Source of the DNA: a virus | DNA: 35,860 bases | Virus record (IMG/VR): IMGVR_UViG_3300049489_001249 | Span: 1 to 35,860 of that record | Strand: one strand, 5' to 3' | Shown: piece by piece, positions 16,658-23,995 of the stretch | Position numbering within the stretch: position 1 is the stretch's first letter | Layout of the letters: every line of letters begins with the position of its first letter | The notes under the pieces: generated by a model | Told to the model about the DNA's origin: nothing | What the model saw: the letters and a program-made list of their open reading frames with translations, nothing else | The model's database searches: none | Program-made: the position numbers and the translations under genes

Positions 16658-17038
16658 ATGGGTTTTGAAATAAATAAAAATAAAATGGAATATAGTTTAA
16701 TTAAGATTGAAAATGAAGGAGCACCAAAACCATCATATAATTGGATATATTCTACTATATCTTTTAAAGACATAGAGGAACTAAGTGTTTGTCTTAATAA
16801 TTATGTCTTAAAAGAAAAACAGAGAATAGCGGATGATTTATCTAATAAAAACAAATGTATAATTTATGGCTGTTGTAATGAAAAACATCAGGGAGAATTT
16901 ATCGGTGATATTTGCAAACCATGTTATGAAATAATTACAACTGGCAAAGCTGAACACAATAGTACAAACTTCATTCACAATCTATATGATGAATATAAAT
17001 CGCTAAGAGATAATGCTTGGAAAAAGGAACAAAAATGA
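16658..17038 (+). CDS. Small zinc-binding protein
   Basis: 126 aa. The middle part CIIYGCCNEKHQGEFIGDICKPCYE has four or five Cys and a His spaced like a zinc knuckle, a common layout in small phage proteins. AGCAGGAG precedes the ATG. The first gene of the Cys-rich cassette. Role unknown. Confidence 0.65.
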   Translation: MGFEINKNKMEYSLIKIENEGAPKPSYNWIYSTISFKDIEELSVCLNNYVLKEKQRIADDLSNKNKCIIYGCCNEKHQGEFIGDICKPCYEIITTGKAEHNSTNFIHNLYDEYKSLRDNAWKKEQK

Positions 17039-17250
17039 ACAACAACTTAAGAAATTTAATTTATTGGTTAAAAAGATTTGTACTGGATACGATTCTAAGA
17101 CGTTACCATAATATAGACATTGATATACCAAATAAACTTTATAAAGAGATTGTCGCATATTGTATTGAAAACGAATTAACTATGAATCAATATTTTGAAC
17201 TAGCACTTAAAAAACATATTAAAAACAAAAAGATGGGTATTAAATGTTAA
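17035..17250 (+). CDS. Ribbon-helix-helix-like small protein, paralog A
   Basis: 71 aa. The ATG at 17035 is chosen over TTG 17017 because AAGGA is placed well and the paralog at 23996 begins the same way (MNNNLRNL). After an amphipathic helix (LIYWLKRFVLDTILRRY) comes IDIDIPNKLYKEIVAYCIEN and a final helix, the strand-helix-helix pattern of Arc/CopG regulators. It may bind DNA or serve as an adaptor. It overlaps the genes on both sides by a few bases. Confidence 0.6.
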   Translation: MNNNLRNLIYWLKRFVLDTILRRYHNIDIDIPNKLYKEIVAYCIENELTMNQYFELALKKHIKNKKMGIKC

Positions 17251-17648
17251 AGTGTCCAAACTGTAAAAGTGAAAATATAAACCAATATAGAATGCCAACT
17301 GGTAAAATATGGTGCACTGATTGTAATTTTACAGTTGATAATAAAGAGGTTTATAATCCATTTATTTGTAATGATACTCCTAGTCCTCTTTCCCCAGAAG
17401 AACAAGAAAGAATCTACAATGAATGGAATAAAGAGTGCGATAGATTAAAAAATTTAAGTGCATGTATACAAAATTATTATCCTAAAATGATAGCTGATAA
17501 TTACATTACAAAAGAAGAAATTAAGAAATCAGTTGTAGATTTCAGAAGTTCATATGTAGAATCAGTTAAAAAACTTCATAAACTAACAATTGACCTTGAA
17601 GATTTAACCTATAACCCAAGAAATCCCCTTCCTTTAGGTGGGGGATGA
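17244..17648 (+). pseudogene. 5' part of zinc-ribbon gene interrupted by TnpB element
   Basis: N-terminal zinc ribbon CPNC...CTDC (residues 4-27) and a helical body (NYITKEEIKKSVVDFRSSYVE is its middle). Native sequence runs to base 17607; the last residues (TYNPRNPLPLGGG) are encoded by the inserted element's left end, including its hairpin. Removing 17608-19110 joins the frame exactly to the 3' piece at 19111-19256, giving a 169-aa protein. The current 134-aa product may still fold, since the zinc ribbon is intact. Confidence 0.8.
17623..17646 (+). repeat. Left-end hairpin of the TnpB element
   Basis: ATCCCC...GGGGAT with inner CCT/AGG pairing, 16 nt inside the left boundary. Such imperfect subterminal hairpins are bound by Y1 transposases. 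Confidence 0.8.
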
Positions 17649-17672
17649 ATTGGAGTTTTTTCTTTGAAAAAC

Positions 17673-17701
17673 TTGCAATTTATTAATAAATAGATTATAA
17701 T
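17673..17701 (+). promoter_or_regulatory. Sigma-70-type promoter inside the element
   Basis: TTGCAA (17673-17678), 17-nt spacer, TATAAT (17696-17701), then GAGG and the ATG at 17715. The best -35/-10 pair in the window; it would drive the RHH-tnpB pair. Confidence 0.7.
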
Positions 17702-17714
17702 TAAATGAGGATAT

Positions 17715-17861
17715 ATGAAAATGAAGTTAAAACGAGTAAATGTTGAAGTAAACGAAGAAGAATATCTTGAATTAAAGAAAATATTAATAGATAAAAAAAA
17801 GACATTCAGTACTTTTATCAGAGAGCATATAACAAAAGAAGTTAAAAATAGTAAAAAATGA
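17715..17861 (+). CDS. 48-aa ribbon-helix-helix protein coupled to tnpB
   Basis: KRVNVEVNEEEYLELKKILI, then a turn and FSTFIREHITKEV, fits the strand-helix-helix pattern of Arc/MetJ/CopG DNA-binding proteins. Its stop overlaps the tnpB ATG (ATGA), so the two are translated together. Likely a repressor of its own promoter (17673-17701) that limits TnpB level; this is inference. I do not recall RHH genes as a standard part of IS605 elements. Confidence 0.7.
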   Translation: MKMKLKRVNVEVNEEEYLELKKILIDKKKTFSTFIREHITKEVKNSKK

Positions 17862-19096
17862 ACAAAGCATATAAATTTAGATTATATCCAAGTAAAGAGC
17901 AGGAAATATTACTTGCTAAAACATTTGGCTGTACTAGATTTATATGGAATCAAATGTTAAATGAAAGAACTAATTTTTATAATGAAAACAAAAAAGACAA
18001 AGAAAAGTTAAGAAATCATAAATATAAAACAGAGAAACAATATAAGTTAGAATTTGATTGGATGAAAGAAATTGATTCAATAAGTTTACAACAATCAAGA
18101 ATTAATTTAGAAACAGCATATAAAAACTTCTTTCGTAATAAGAAATTTGGTTTTCCTAAATTCAAGAATAAACATAGTTCAAGAAATAGTTTTAGAACAG
18201 TTAGTGTTAATAATAATATTAAACTTGAAGAAGGAAAAATAAAGTTACCAAAGTTAGGTTTAGTTAAAATAAAACAACATCGTGAAGTAATTGGTAAAAT
18301 AAAATCAGTAACAATATCAAAATCGGCAAGTGATAAATATTTTATATCAGTTCTTGTTGAATATAATTTGGAGGTTAAATATCAAAAAGATATTAACAAA
18401 GTAGTAGGACTCGACATGAGTTTTGAGAATTTTTATGTATCAAATGAAGGTGAGAAAGCCAATCATCCTCATTGGTACAGAAAATATCAATCAAAACTTA
18501 AACGTCAACAACAATCATTAAGTAGAAAACAGAAAGGCAGTAAGAACAGAATCAAACAAAAAAAGAAAGTTGCTATCGTTCATGAAACTATATCAAATAA
18601 GAGAAATGACTTTATTGAAAAGACATCAAGAAGTCTAATTAACAGATTTGATTATATAGTTTTAGAAGATATTAACTTACAAAACATGTCTCGCTGTTTG
18701 AATTTTGGTAAATCTATTTCTGATTTAGGATTTGGTAAATTCAGAGATAGACTGCAACAAAAAGCAAATGAAACTGGAAAACAAGTTATCAAAATAGATA
18801 AATGGTTTCCTAGCTCTCAATTATGTAATTGTTGTGGTTATAAATACTCTGAACTTAAACTCGGTGAAATGAGTTGGACTTGTAAAGATTGCGGGATAAC
18901 TCATGACCGAGACATAAATGCAGCAATAAATATCAGGAATTATTTCCTAAAAAATACCGTGGGAACCACGGAATTTCAAGCCTATGGAGAGGTAAGCTCT
19001 GGTTTAATCAATAACTGGTTAAACGAAACTGACCTCGATGAAGTAGGAATAAAACATAGCCAGCTAAAACAACTGGCTAGAAGCCCTTCCCTTTAG
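17858..19096 (+). CDS. tnpB: RNA-guided endonuclease TnpB
   Basis: 412 aa, full length. N-terminal KAYKFRLYPSKEQE and CTRFIWNQMLNE are typical TnpB starts. RuvC-like catalytic residues: Asp186 (GLDMS), Glu270 (VLEDINLQNMS) and Asp352 (HDRDINAA). The zinc finger is C323/C326 and C342/C345. TnpB uses a guide RNA from the element's right end to cut DNA next to a TAM, which keeps the element at its site by prompting repair copying. All key residues are present, so it is probably active. The stop codon lies inside the right-end hairpin. Confidence 0.96.
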   Translation: MNKAYKFRLYPSKEQEILLAKTFGCTRFIWNQMLNERTNFYNENKKDKEKLRNHKYKTEKQYKLEFDWMKEIDSISLQQSRINLETAYKNFFRNKKFGFPKFKNKHSSRNSFRTVSVNNNIKLEEGKIKLPKLGLVKIKQHREVIGKIKSVTISKSASDKYFISVLVEYNLEVKYQKDINKVVGLDMSFENFYVSNEGEKANHPHWYRKYQSKLKRQQQSLSRKQKGSKNRIKQKKKVAIVHETISNKRNDFIEKTSRSLINRFDYIVLEDINLQNMSRCLNFGKSISDLGFGKFRDRLQQKANETGKQVIKIDKWFPSSQLCNCCGYKYSELKLGEMSWTCKDCGITHDRDINAAINIRNYFLKNTVGTTEFQAYGEVSSGLINNWLNETDLDEVGIKHSQLKQLARSPSL

Positions 19097-19110
19097 GGGA
19101 GGGTAGTTCA
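18950..19110 (+). ncRNA. Predicted omega RNA (reRNA) of TnpB
   Basis: By family rule the guide RNA scaffold covers the tnpB 3' end and right end. Hairpin CCGTGG-GAA-CCACGG (18957-18971) and a second small stem (GAGAGGTAAGCTCT) fit. The guide part would start at 19111, just outside the element. The 5' limit is approximate. Confidence 0.5.
19084..19103 (+). repeat. Right-end hairpin of the TnpB element
   Basis: CCCTTCCC-TTTA-GGGGAGGG, 8-bp stem with one G-T pair, 7 nt before the right boundary at 19110; overlaps the tnpB stop. Confidence 0.85.
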
Positions 19111-19256
19111 CAGATGAACTCGTAAATAAGTACGGAGTAGAATTGGACCTGCATTCTTGGCGAGCATTAAAGAAGATTCTTGATAAGGCTGAAAATGTTG
19201 AAGACGTAAATAAACATGAAGAAAAGTGGACTACATTTGATGTAGATAACGCTTAA
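19111..19256 (+). pseudogene. 3' part of the interrupted zinc-ribbon gene
   Basis: The open frame TDELVNKYGVELDLHSWRAL, ending EKWTTFDVDNA, has no start codon or ribosome site of its own. It joins in frame to base 17607 when the TnpB element is removed: the last A of TTTAA plus CA gives the Thr codon. Confidence 0.8.
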
Positions 19257-19265
19257 GGAATAAAT

Positions 19266-19505
19266 ATGGAATTTGTAGAAGATTTAATACCTGATGAAAT
19301 GAGAAAGCATTCTGATTTTGGTGGTGAAAGATGTAAAAACGAAATGGAGCAGAAAGAAATAATCCAAGAAAACATGAATGTTAATAATATCGATGACAGA
19401 TGGAATATGATAGGTGAAGTAGTAAACAAATATGGTACGAAAGATGAGAAATTGGCATGGGCTTTATGCAGAGGAGACGCAGCAGAATGGAAATTAAAGA
19501 AATAA
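19266..19505 (+). CDS. Small acidic hypothetical protein
   Basis: 79 aa behind TAAGGA. Charged, helical; the C-terminal half ends in a Trp/Ala-rich helix (KLAWALCRGDAAEWKLKK). Its last bases overlap a 28-bp repeat also found at the start of the gene at 19757. Function unknown. Confidence 0.55.
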   Translation: MEFVEDLIPDEMRKHSDFGGERCKNEMEQKEIIQENMNVNNIDDRWNMIGEVVNKYGTKDEKLAWALCRGDAAEWKLKK

Positions 19506-19523
19506 CTATTGATGATTTTCAAT
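19496..19523 (+). repeat. 28-bp direct repeat, copy 1
   Basis: Exact copy of 19763-19790. Read in frame from an ATG at 19487 it encodes KEITIDDFQ then a stop, the truncated beginning of the gene at 19757. It is probably a scar of duplication or recombination. Confidence 0.9.
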
Positions 19524-19541
19524 AACTAATGGGGATAAAAA

Positions 19542-19760
19542 ATGAAAATAAAATTACTTAAAGATATTGATTGTATGAGTGGTACAGGATGGATGCCAGA
19601 AGATGGTGATTGTTTTGAATGTCCTAATTGTTTTCAGGAAATAGAAATTTATAATAAAGTAAAGATTAAATGCCATCAATGTGGAAAACAATTAAAAATA
19701 GAAAAAGGCATTCAACATATGATTCGTATAGTTGAAACCGATACATCTGAGGAGAAATGA
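19542..19760 (+). CDS. Small zinc-ribbon protein
   Basis: 72 aa behind GGGGAT. CPNC (residues about 28-31) and CHQCG (about 44-48) form a four-Cys zinc ribbon. A likely gene gain between the two 28-bp repeats. The stop overlaps the next ATG. Confidence 0.65.
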   Translation: MKIKLLKDIDCMSGTGWMPEDGDCFECPNCFQEIEIYNKVKIKCHQCGKQLKIEKGIQHMIRIVETDTSEEK

Positions 19761-20053
19761 TGAAAGAAATAACTATTGATGATTTTCAATGCCCGCAATG
19801 CGAAGCAGATATGAAAACTGTATATAAAGAAGACAAGTTTTTTCATTGTGGCAGTTGCGGAAATGTATACACGCTTGCACGCTACGATAACAAAGACTTC
19901 GATGTTTCATTTTCAATTATACCCAAATTGCCGAGTTTTGAGGATATAATAAAGTCAATGAAAATTGAAGACATTATTTCTAAAAAACAAAGACTCGAAT
20001 TACATTTATTTTATAATGAATTGAAAAAACTCGGAAACTTTACACAATCTTAA
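19757..20053 (+). CDS. Small zinc-ribbon protein
   Basis: 97-98 aa; ATG 19757 or 19760, the second better spaced from GAGGAG. CPQC...CGSCG (residues about 12-35) makes a zinc ribbon; a helical C-terminal half follows. Its first codons carry copy 2 of the 28-bp repeat. Confidence 0.65.
   Translation: MMKEITIDDFQCPQCEADMKTVYKEDKFFHCGSCGNVYTLARYDNKDFDVSFSIIPKLPSFEDIIKSMKIEDIISKKQRLELHLFYNELKKLGNFTQS
19763..19790 (+). repeat. 28-bp direct repeat, copy 2
   Basis: Exact copy of 19496-19523; encodes the N-terminus of the zinc-ribbon protein starting at 19757. Confidence 0.9.
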
Positions 20054-20065
20054 AAGTTGTGTAAA
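20039..20065 (+). repeat. 9-bp perfect hairpin across a stop codon
   Basis: TTTACACAA-loop of 9-TTGTGTAAA spans the stop of the preceding gene and ends 14 nt before the next ATG. No T-run follows, so it may be an RNA stability or attenuation structure. Confidence 0.6.
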
Positions 20066-20078
20066 ATAAGAGGCAAAT

Positions 20079-20294
20079 ATGATTAAATGGAACAGTGTAA
20101 AAATTATCCCAAAATATGATGAACATTATTTAGTCTATACTGAAAGCGGTCATATGCATACTATCTTTTATTGGGCAGATACCTGGGATAACTTTATAAA
20201 ACCTAAACCTAATGGAGAAACTATTACACATTGGGCTAAATTACCACCAGCACCTACATCTGGTAACTATCAGCAAGAAGGAGAAATAAAATGA
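20079..20294 (+). CDS. DUF551-family protein
   Basis: 71 aa. W-N-S-V-K-I-I-P at the start and ITHWAKLPPAP near the end are the two ends of the DUF551 pattern, common in phages and prophages; function not known. AGAGGC ribosome site. ATGA overlap with the next gene. Confidence 0.8.
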   Translation: MIKWNSVKIIPKYDEHYLVYTESGHMHTIFYWADTWDNFIKPKPNGETITHWAKLPPAPTSGNYQQEGEIK

Positions 20295-20761
20295 AACGAA
20301 ACATAATAATAGGTTACCTACAAGGTTGTGCTTTGGCAGGGTTTTTAAACGTTATAATGAATGCAGCATTACGTATACTTAGCAACAATGAACCTTTAGA
20401 TAATTTTAGTAGCTGGGCTGCTACAATCATCTCAGTAATACTATCCTACACCATTTCATATAAAATGTGGTTTGAGGAAAAAACAGAGACTAAAGAACCA
20501 AAACCTGAAGATAATACTAAAGATAACACTCCAGTTTATTTTGGTGGATGGTACTTTTGTCCAAAATGTAAGAGCATTATTACAAACGGTCACAGTTGCA
20601 AAAAATGTGATGAGAAAGAAAATATACTTATGGAAGTAGACAATATACTATATCCGTCTTGCAGTACTTGTATCCATGCAATAACTGATATTAATAATTT
20701 AGAGATATGTGCTAAGTGTAGTAAACCTGGCAATACTTATACTGAATACAAAAGGAAATAA
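20291..20761 (+). CDS. Membrane-anchored double zinc-ribbon protein
   Basis: 156 aa. Two hydrophobic spans (residues about 5-27, GYLQGCALAGFLNVIM; about 40-60, SWAATIISVILSYTISY) then a cytosolic linker (Lys/Glu/Pro) and Cys motifs: CPKC, CKKC, CSTC, CAKC. It would place zinc ribbons at the inner membrane. Unknown family. Confidence 0.65.
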   Translation: MKRNIIIGYLQGCALAGFLNVIMNAALRILSNNEPLDNFSSWAATIISVILSYTISYKMWFEEKTETKEPKPEDNTKDNTPVYFGGWYFCPKCKSIITNGHSCKKCDEKENILMEVDNILYPSCSTCIHAITDINNLEICAKCSKPGNTYTEYKRK

Positions 20762-20764
20762 CGA

Positions 20765-21028
20765 ATGACGCAAGATGAGTGGAAAGCCATATTAGAAAAT
20801 CCGATTAACATTTGCCCAAAATGCAATGCTAATATGGATAATGGTGTTACAACATATAGAGATGGTGGAACTAGAGCATGTAATAATTGTAATCATGTTT
20901 GGCATAGATGTCACATTCATAAAGATAATATTCATATTCCAGGGCAATATGTTCATCATGAATGTTCATGTAAAAATATAACAGAGGAAAAGGAAATAAC
21001 AGATGGGCATAACATTAGAAGTAATTAA
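20765..21028 (+). CDS. Small Cys/His-rich protein
   Basis: 87 aa. CPKCNANM...CNNCNHVWHRCHIH then HHECSC; at least one zinc ribbon plus extra His/Cys. 3' end overlaps the next gene by 26 nt in another frame. Function unknown. Confidence 0.6.
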   Translation: MTQDEWKAILENPINICPKCNANMDNGVTTYRDGGTRACNNCNHVWHRCHIHKDNIHIPGQYVHHECSCKNITEEKEITDGHNIRSN

Positions 21029-21443
21029 AGAGGCTATTGAAATAATCAGCAAAAATCCCAATGATGTTGATACTATGATAGAGCAATATTCCATAATACA
21101 GAAGTATGCTAAAGAAGCAAAAACTAGTCTGATTTTTACCAAAAAACAAATAACAGATAAAACACAAGATAATAAGAAGGAAAAACCATTAACATTTAAG
21201 TTCAAGAAAGGAAATAAGATTCCATATGGCCAAGACTTTAGGTTTAATAAAGGAATTCCTCACGGTATTAAATTTGTAGTAACACCTGCATCTACTGAAA
21301 TGATAAATTTAACTGGCGAAGGGTATGGTAAAACTGGAAATTATGGAAATGGAAGTTTACATGTTTTGTTAAAAGACTTTCCTGAAGAATATGTAAAATT
21401 AATACATGAAGAAAACTTCACATATACTTATGGTCCATTTTAA
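21003..21443 (+). CDS. Hypothetical protein
   Basis: 146 aa behind AGGAAATAAC. Helical N-terminal 50 residues, basic linker, then a Gly/Asn-rich beta-looking C-terminal half (GYGKTGNYGNGSLHVL). No known motif. Confidence 0.6.
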   Translation: MGITLEVIKEAIEIISKNPNDVDTMIEQYSIIQKYAKEAKTSLIFTKKQITDKTQDNKKEKPLTFKFKKGNKIPYGQDFRFNKGIPHGIKFVVTPASTEMINLTGEGYGKTGNYGNGSLHVLLKDFPEEYVKLIHEENFTYTYGPF

Positions 21444-21457
21444 TTAAGGAAACCGTT

Positions 21458-21832
21458 ATGATATTAAGAAAACAATTTGAAAAAGAAACTGGATTTGAAA
21501 TAGATTACGATAATGGCACACCAGAGACGTTACACAATGGTATGCTAGTCTCAACTAATTCAGCATCATATTTTATTGAACTAGCAAAATGGTTGGAAAA
21601 TAGAGATAAAATTAGAGAACTAGAATATAAAAAAGCTATTGAATTACTTGATGGAGCTCTTCCAATTATTGAAATATATAAACCAGAAGGTAATTATTCA
21701 ATCGAATGGAAGTATAACTGGGTTACAGATGCAAGAATGTTGGTAAATCATTTTCATACCAAAAACGATGGAATACAATCTGATGGCAGCATTGTAAAAG
21801 ATGGTGTTGTAGTTGACCATATAAGAGGTTGA
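21458..21832 (+). CDS. Hypothetical protein
   Basis: 124 aa behind TAAGGAAA. Mixed helix/strand, with a long central helix (NRDKIRELEYKKAIELL). Not recognised. Stop overlaps the sequence just before the next ATG. Confidence 0.6.
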   Translation: MILRKQFEKETGFEIDYDNGTPETLHNGMLVSTNSASYFIELAKWLENRDKIRELEYKKAIELLDGALPIIEIYKPEGNYSIEWKYNWVTDARMLVNHFHTKNDGIQSDGSIVKDGVVVDHIRG

Positions 21833-21834
21833 AG

Positions 21835-22206
21835 ATGAATTGTAAAAGTATAACTATTAAAACATTAAACGAAAAATATGCCACTCTTGTCTGTGATAAT
21901 GTAAATTTATATAACACGAAAGAAGATGTCGAGACATCATTTCAATTATTAGATTATCTAGGCTACTTATATATTCCTAAAGATATGGCACACAAAATAA
22001 ATGGGTATTTAAGTGAAGCAGATGATAAAATTTGTATCCAAAATCATTTAAGTGAATATTATAAAACTAAGGTAGTAGAAGTAACAGATAAAACAACTAA
22101 AATAATATTTGTAAATTATCATATAGGTTATTTATGTATGTGTGACATCGAAAACGAAAAATATCTAGTTGAAGGAAATGTTTTAATAAAAAAGGATAAC
22201 TTATGA
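21835..22206 (+). CDS. Hypothetical protein
   Basis: 123 aa. ATG 21835 is placed 6 nt after GAGG; an in-frame TTG at 21829 is less likely. Mixed fold, few Cys. ATGA overlap with the next gene. Its first 17 bases around the start match those of the gene at 22397. Confidence 0.6.
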   Translation: MNCKSITIKTLNEKYATLVCDNVNLYNTKEDVETSFQLLDYLGYLYIPKDMAHKINGYLSEADDKICIQNHLSEYYKTKVVEVTDKTTKIIFVNYHIGYLCMCDIENEKYLVEGNVLIKKDNL

Positions 22207-22400
22207 AGATATTAAAGTGTGATTCGTGTGGCTATATACAACCATTCACAAAATACAAATGTAAATGTTGTGCTGACGGATATAATCTTCGTGAAATTAC
22301 TGTTAAAGATTTGTTGATTGAATATAAAAAACTATTCTTTGAATATGAGAAAGCAAAAATACGAGCAAGTTGTTATAAAGACATAGTGGATGGAAGATGA
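22203..22400 (+). CDS. Small zinc-finger protein
   Basis: 65 aa. CDSCG...CKCC in the first 25 residues forms a zinc knuckle; helical tail. ATGA-coupled on both sides. Confidence 0.6.
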   Translation: MKILKCDSCGYIQPFTKYKCKCCADGYNLREITVKDLLIEYKKLFFEYEKAKIRASCYKDIVDGR

Positions 22401-22588
22401 ATTGTAAAAACATATACTGCAAATATACAAAGCCTAAGAAGTGCCCAATATCTGTAACTGAATGGTACATTTATAAAGATTATTGCTGGGGATTTGCTAC
22501 AACAATAGATGAAAGACAACCATGGGATGAGAATAAATGTCCTTGTGAGTTTTTTAGTTTAAATACAAATAAGGAGAAAACAAAATGA
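22397..22588 (+). CDS. Small Cys-rich protein
   Basis: 63 aa with seven Cys and several Trp (MNCKNIYCKYT, KKCPISVTEW, DYCWGF, KCPCEFF). Likely zinc-binding. Coupled to neighbours by ATGA. Confidence 0.6.
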   Translation: MNCKNIYCKYTKPKKCPISVTEWYIYKDYCWGFATTIDERQPWDENKCPCEFFSLNTNKEKTK

Positions 22589-22920
22589 TAACAAAAGAAG
22601 AATACCAAAATGCGGTATCAAATAGGGATGCTGCCCAAGAAATAATTAATAATTATACTAAACAGAAGTTAGAACTTTTTGAAGAAAGGCTAAAAACAAA
22701 TCCAATATTCAAGGATACCGAATTGTTTTACAGCAGAAGTTCTCGGTGTCCTTGTGGTGCAGGACTAGCATATCCTAAAGAATGTTCGCCATTACATTAT
22801 TGGGACTGCTCTGCTATATTGTTAGGAAAAGCAGATAAACATGTCAAACATACTGCACAGTTGCCTTTTTCAATGTACGATATAAAGGGTGAGCGTGAAA
22901 ATGAATCAACAAGACCTTAA
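22585..22920 (+). CDS. Conserved phage protein with CPCGAGLAYP motif
   Basis: 111 aa behind AAGGAG. SRCPCGAGLAYPKEC, then HYWDCSAILLG and LPFSMYDIKGE. I recognise this pattern from many unannotated phage proteins; the Cys/His set probably binds zinc. Function unknown. Confidence 0.75.
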   Translation: MITKEEYQNAVSNRDAAQEIINNYTKQKLELFEERLKTNPIFKDTELFYSRSSRCPCGAGLAYPKECSPLHYWDCSAILLGKADKHVKHTAQLPFSMYDIKGERENESTRP

Positions 22921-23110
22921 GCCAGGATGCAAAGTCAATCTAGACCATCTGAATAAAACATCAAAGAGTACGATTAAAACAATGAAAGCCTCTCAGCAAG
23001 CACCTGCACCTAAAATAGAAAAAGTGATTGCACAGATGAAGGCATGTAACAAAGTAAAAGAGATGCATGAAATAATCTGGAAAGTCTATAAAAAGGAGAA
23101 TAACAAATGA
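22901..23110 (+). CDS. Small basic hypothetical protein
   Basis: 69 aa from ATG 22901; GTG starts further up are possible. Lys-rich, helical, with a Gln/Ala/Pro linker. Overlaps the previous gene's end. Confidence 0.45.
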   Translation: MNQQDLKPGCKVNLDHLNKTSKSTIKTMKASQQAPAPKIEKVIAQMKACNKVKEMHEIIWKVYKKENNK

Positions 23111-23400
23111 GTAATATAATATGTCCATTTTGTGGACAAGAAGATTTTGACCTTATAGGTTTAAAAGACCACTTTAGAAAAGGTTATTGTGATATTTATA
23201 ATAATACTATATCGCCACAAGAAGAATCCATTATTGGTAAAACTGGATTAAATACCATACAACAATTAGAAGTTGAGGGTGCTGATAAAATACTTGACCC
23301 CAATTCTCCATTTTTTGAAGAATCAATAAGGCTAACAATAGATGCAATTAAGCCAGAGCCCTATGTTAAGAAAAGTTACTATAAAGGAATTCTAATATGA
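23107..23400 (+). CDS. C2H2-type zinc-finger protein
   Basis: 97 aa. ICPFCGQEDFDLIGLKDH...GYC: a C-x2-C ... H-x(4-5)-C/H finger at residues 6-28. Helical remainder. AAGGAG before ATG; ATGA overlap with next. Confidence 0.65.
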   Translation: MSNIICPFCGQEDFDLIGLKDHFRKGYCDIYNNTISPQEESIIGKTGLNTIQQLEVEGADKILDPNSPFFEESIRLTIDAIKPEPYVKKSYYKGILI

Positions 23401-23567
23401 AAACATTATTTAGTTGGTTTATGTTAAGTGTAAGTTCAGTATTACTTAGTTCATGGTTTAAACCAAGTACATTTGTTGATTATTGCGTAATGGTAGCAGT
23501 ACTTACAGTTGTATTTAATTCAGGTAGATTGATGGAGAAGGATATTAATGAAAAAAGAATTAACTGA
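23397..23567 (+). CDS. 56-aa membrane protein
   Basis: Starts at ATG 23397 within the previous stop (ATGA) and ends at TGA 23567. Two hydrophobic stretches (LFSWFMLSVSSVLLSSW; VDYCVMVAVLTVVFNS) suggest two membrane spans. Supported by coupling and hydrophobicity only. Confidence 0.6.
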   Translation: MKTLFSWFMLSVSSVLLSSWFKPSTFVDYCVMVAVLTVVFNSGRLMEKDINEKRIN

Positions 23568-23979
23568 GAAAGAAATTAAAGACCTTATTAAAATTCCTGC
23601 AACTCATTGCTCTTGGTGCGATTTTCAGTATGCTGGATGTCCCGAATCTGGAAATGAAAATATAGATATTACTAATTGCAAATCATTTAAAAAGCATGAT
23701 AAAGAATTTATAATTTGTGCAGCAGTAAGAGTTGTAGGTACCGATAAAATATACTATGGACATAGGCATTGTCATTGTATAACAGCTTTACATGGAGAAT
23801 TATCTTGGGAATTAAGTAGAAAAGAAATACAAAAAATAGATATAGAAGATGGATTTGTAACCAATAAGAATCGCTTTGTTAATAGAAAAGATGCTTTAAT
23901 TATCGCAGTAGAAAATAAGCAAATCCTAGATTTAGGAATAACTGGAAACGGTGAACTTTATAGTGAAGATTTATATTAA
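23548..23979 (+). CDS. Conserved phage protein with HRHCHCI motif
   Basis: 143 aa behind GGAGAAGG. CSWCDF near the start, ICAAVRVVG and GHRHCHCI in the middle, then GFVTNKNRFVNRKDALIIA. I recognise this layout from phage proteins of unknown role; the His/Cys cluster probably binds metal. Overlaps the 56-aa gene by 20 nt. Confidence 0.75.
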   Translation: MKKELTEKEIKDLIKIPATHCSWCDFQYAGCPESGNENIDITNCKSFKKHDKEFIICAAVRVVGTDKIYYGHRHCHCITALHGELSWELSRKEIQKIDIEDGFVTNKNRFVNRKDALIIAVENKQILDLGITGNGELYSEDLY

Positions 23980-23995
23980 ACAAGGAGAAAACAGA

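Larger units (their letters stand above)
17608..19110 (+). mobile_element. IS200/IS605-family TnpB element (IS1341-like, no TnpA)
   Basis: A 1,503-bp insertion. The left flank ends TTTAA (17603-17607), a typical target/TAM of such elements. Left hairpin 17623-17646 and right hairpin 19084-19103 have similar sequence (CCTTCC..TTTAGG). The right end is GTAGTTCA. Cargo is a small RHH gene and tnpB; no Y1 transposase is present, so movement would need one in trans. Boundaries come from the reading frame of the broken host gene, which is restored exactly when this segment is removed. No target duplication is seen, as expected for this family. Confidence 0.9.

Noticed and set aside
20039-20065. Rho-independent terminator
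   Set aside because: The stem is AT-rich and lacks a following T-run.
22970-22985. Fourth copy of the ACGATTAAGTT element
   Set aside because: Only ACGATTAA matches, and it lies inside a coding region.
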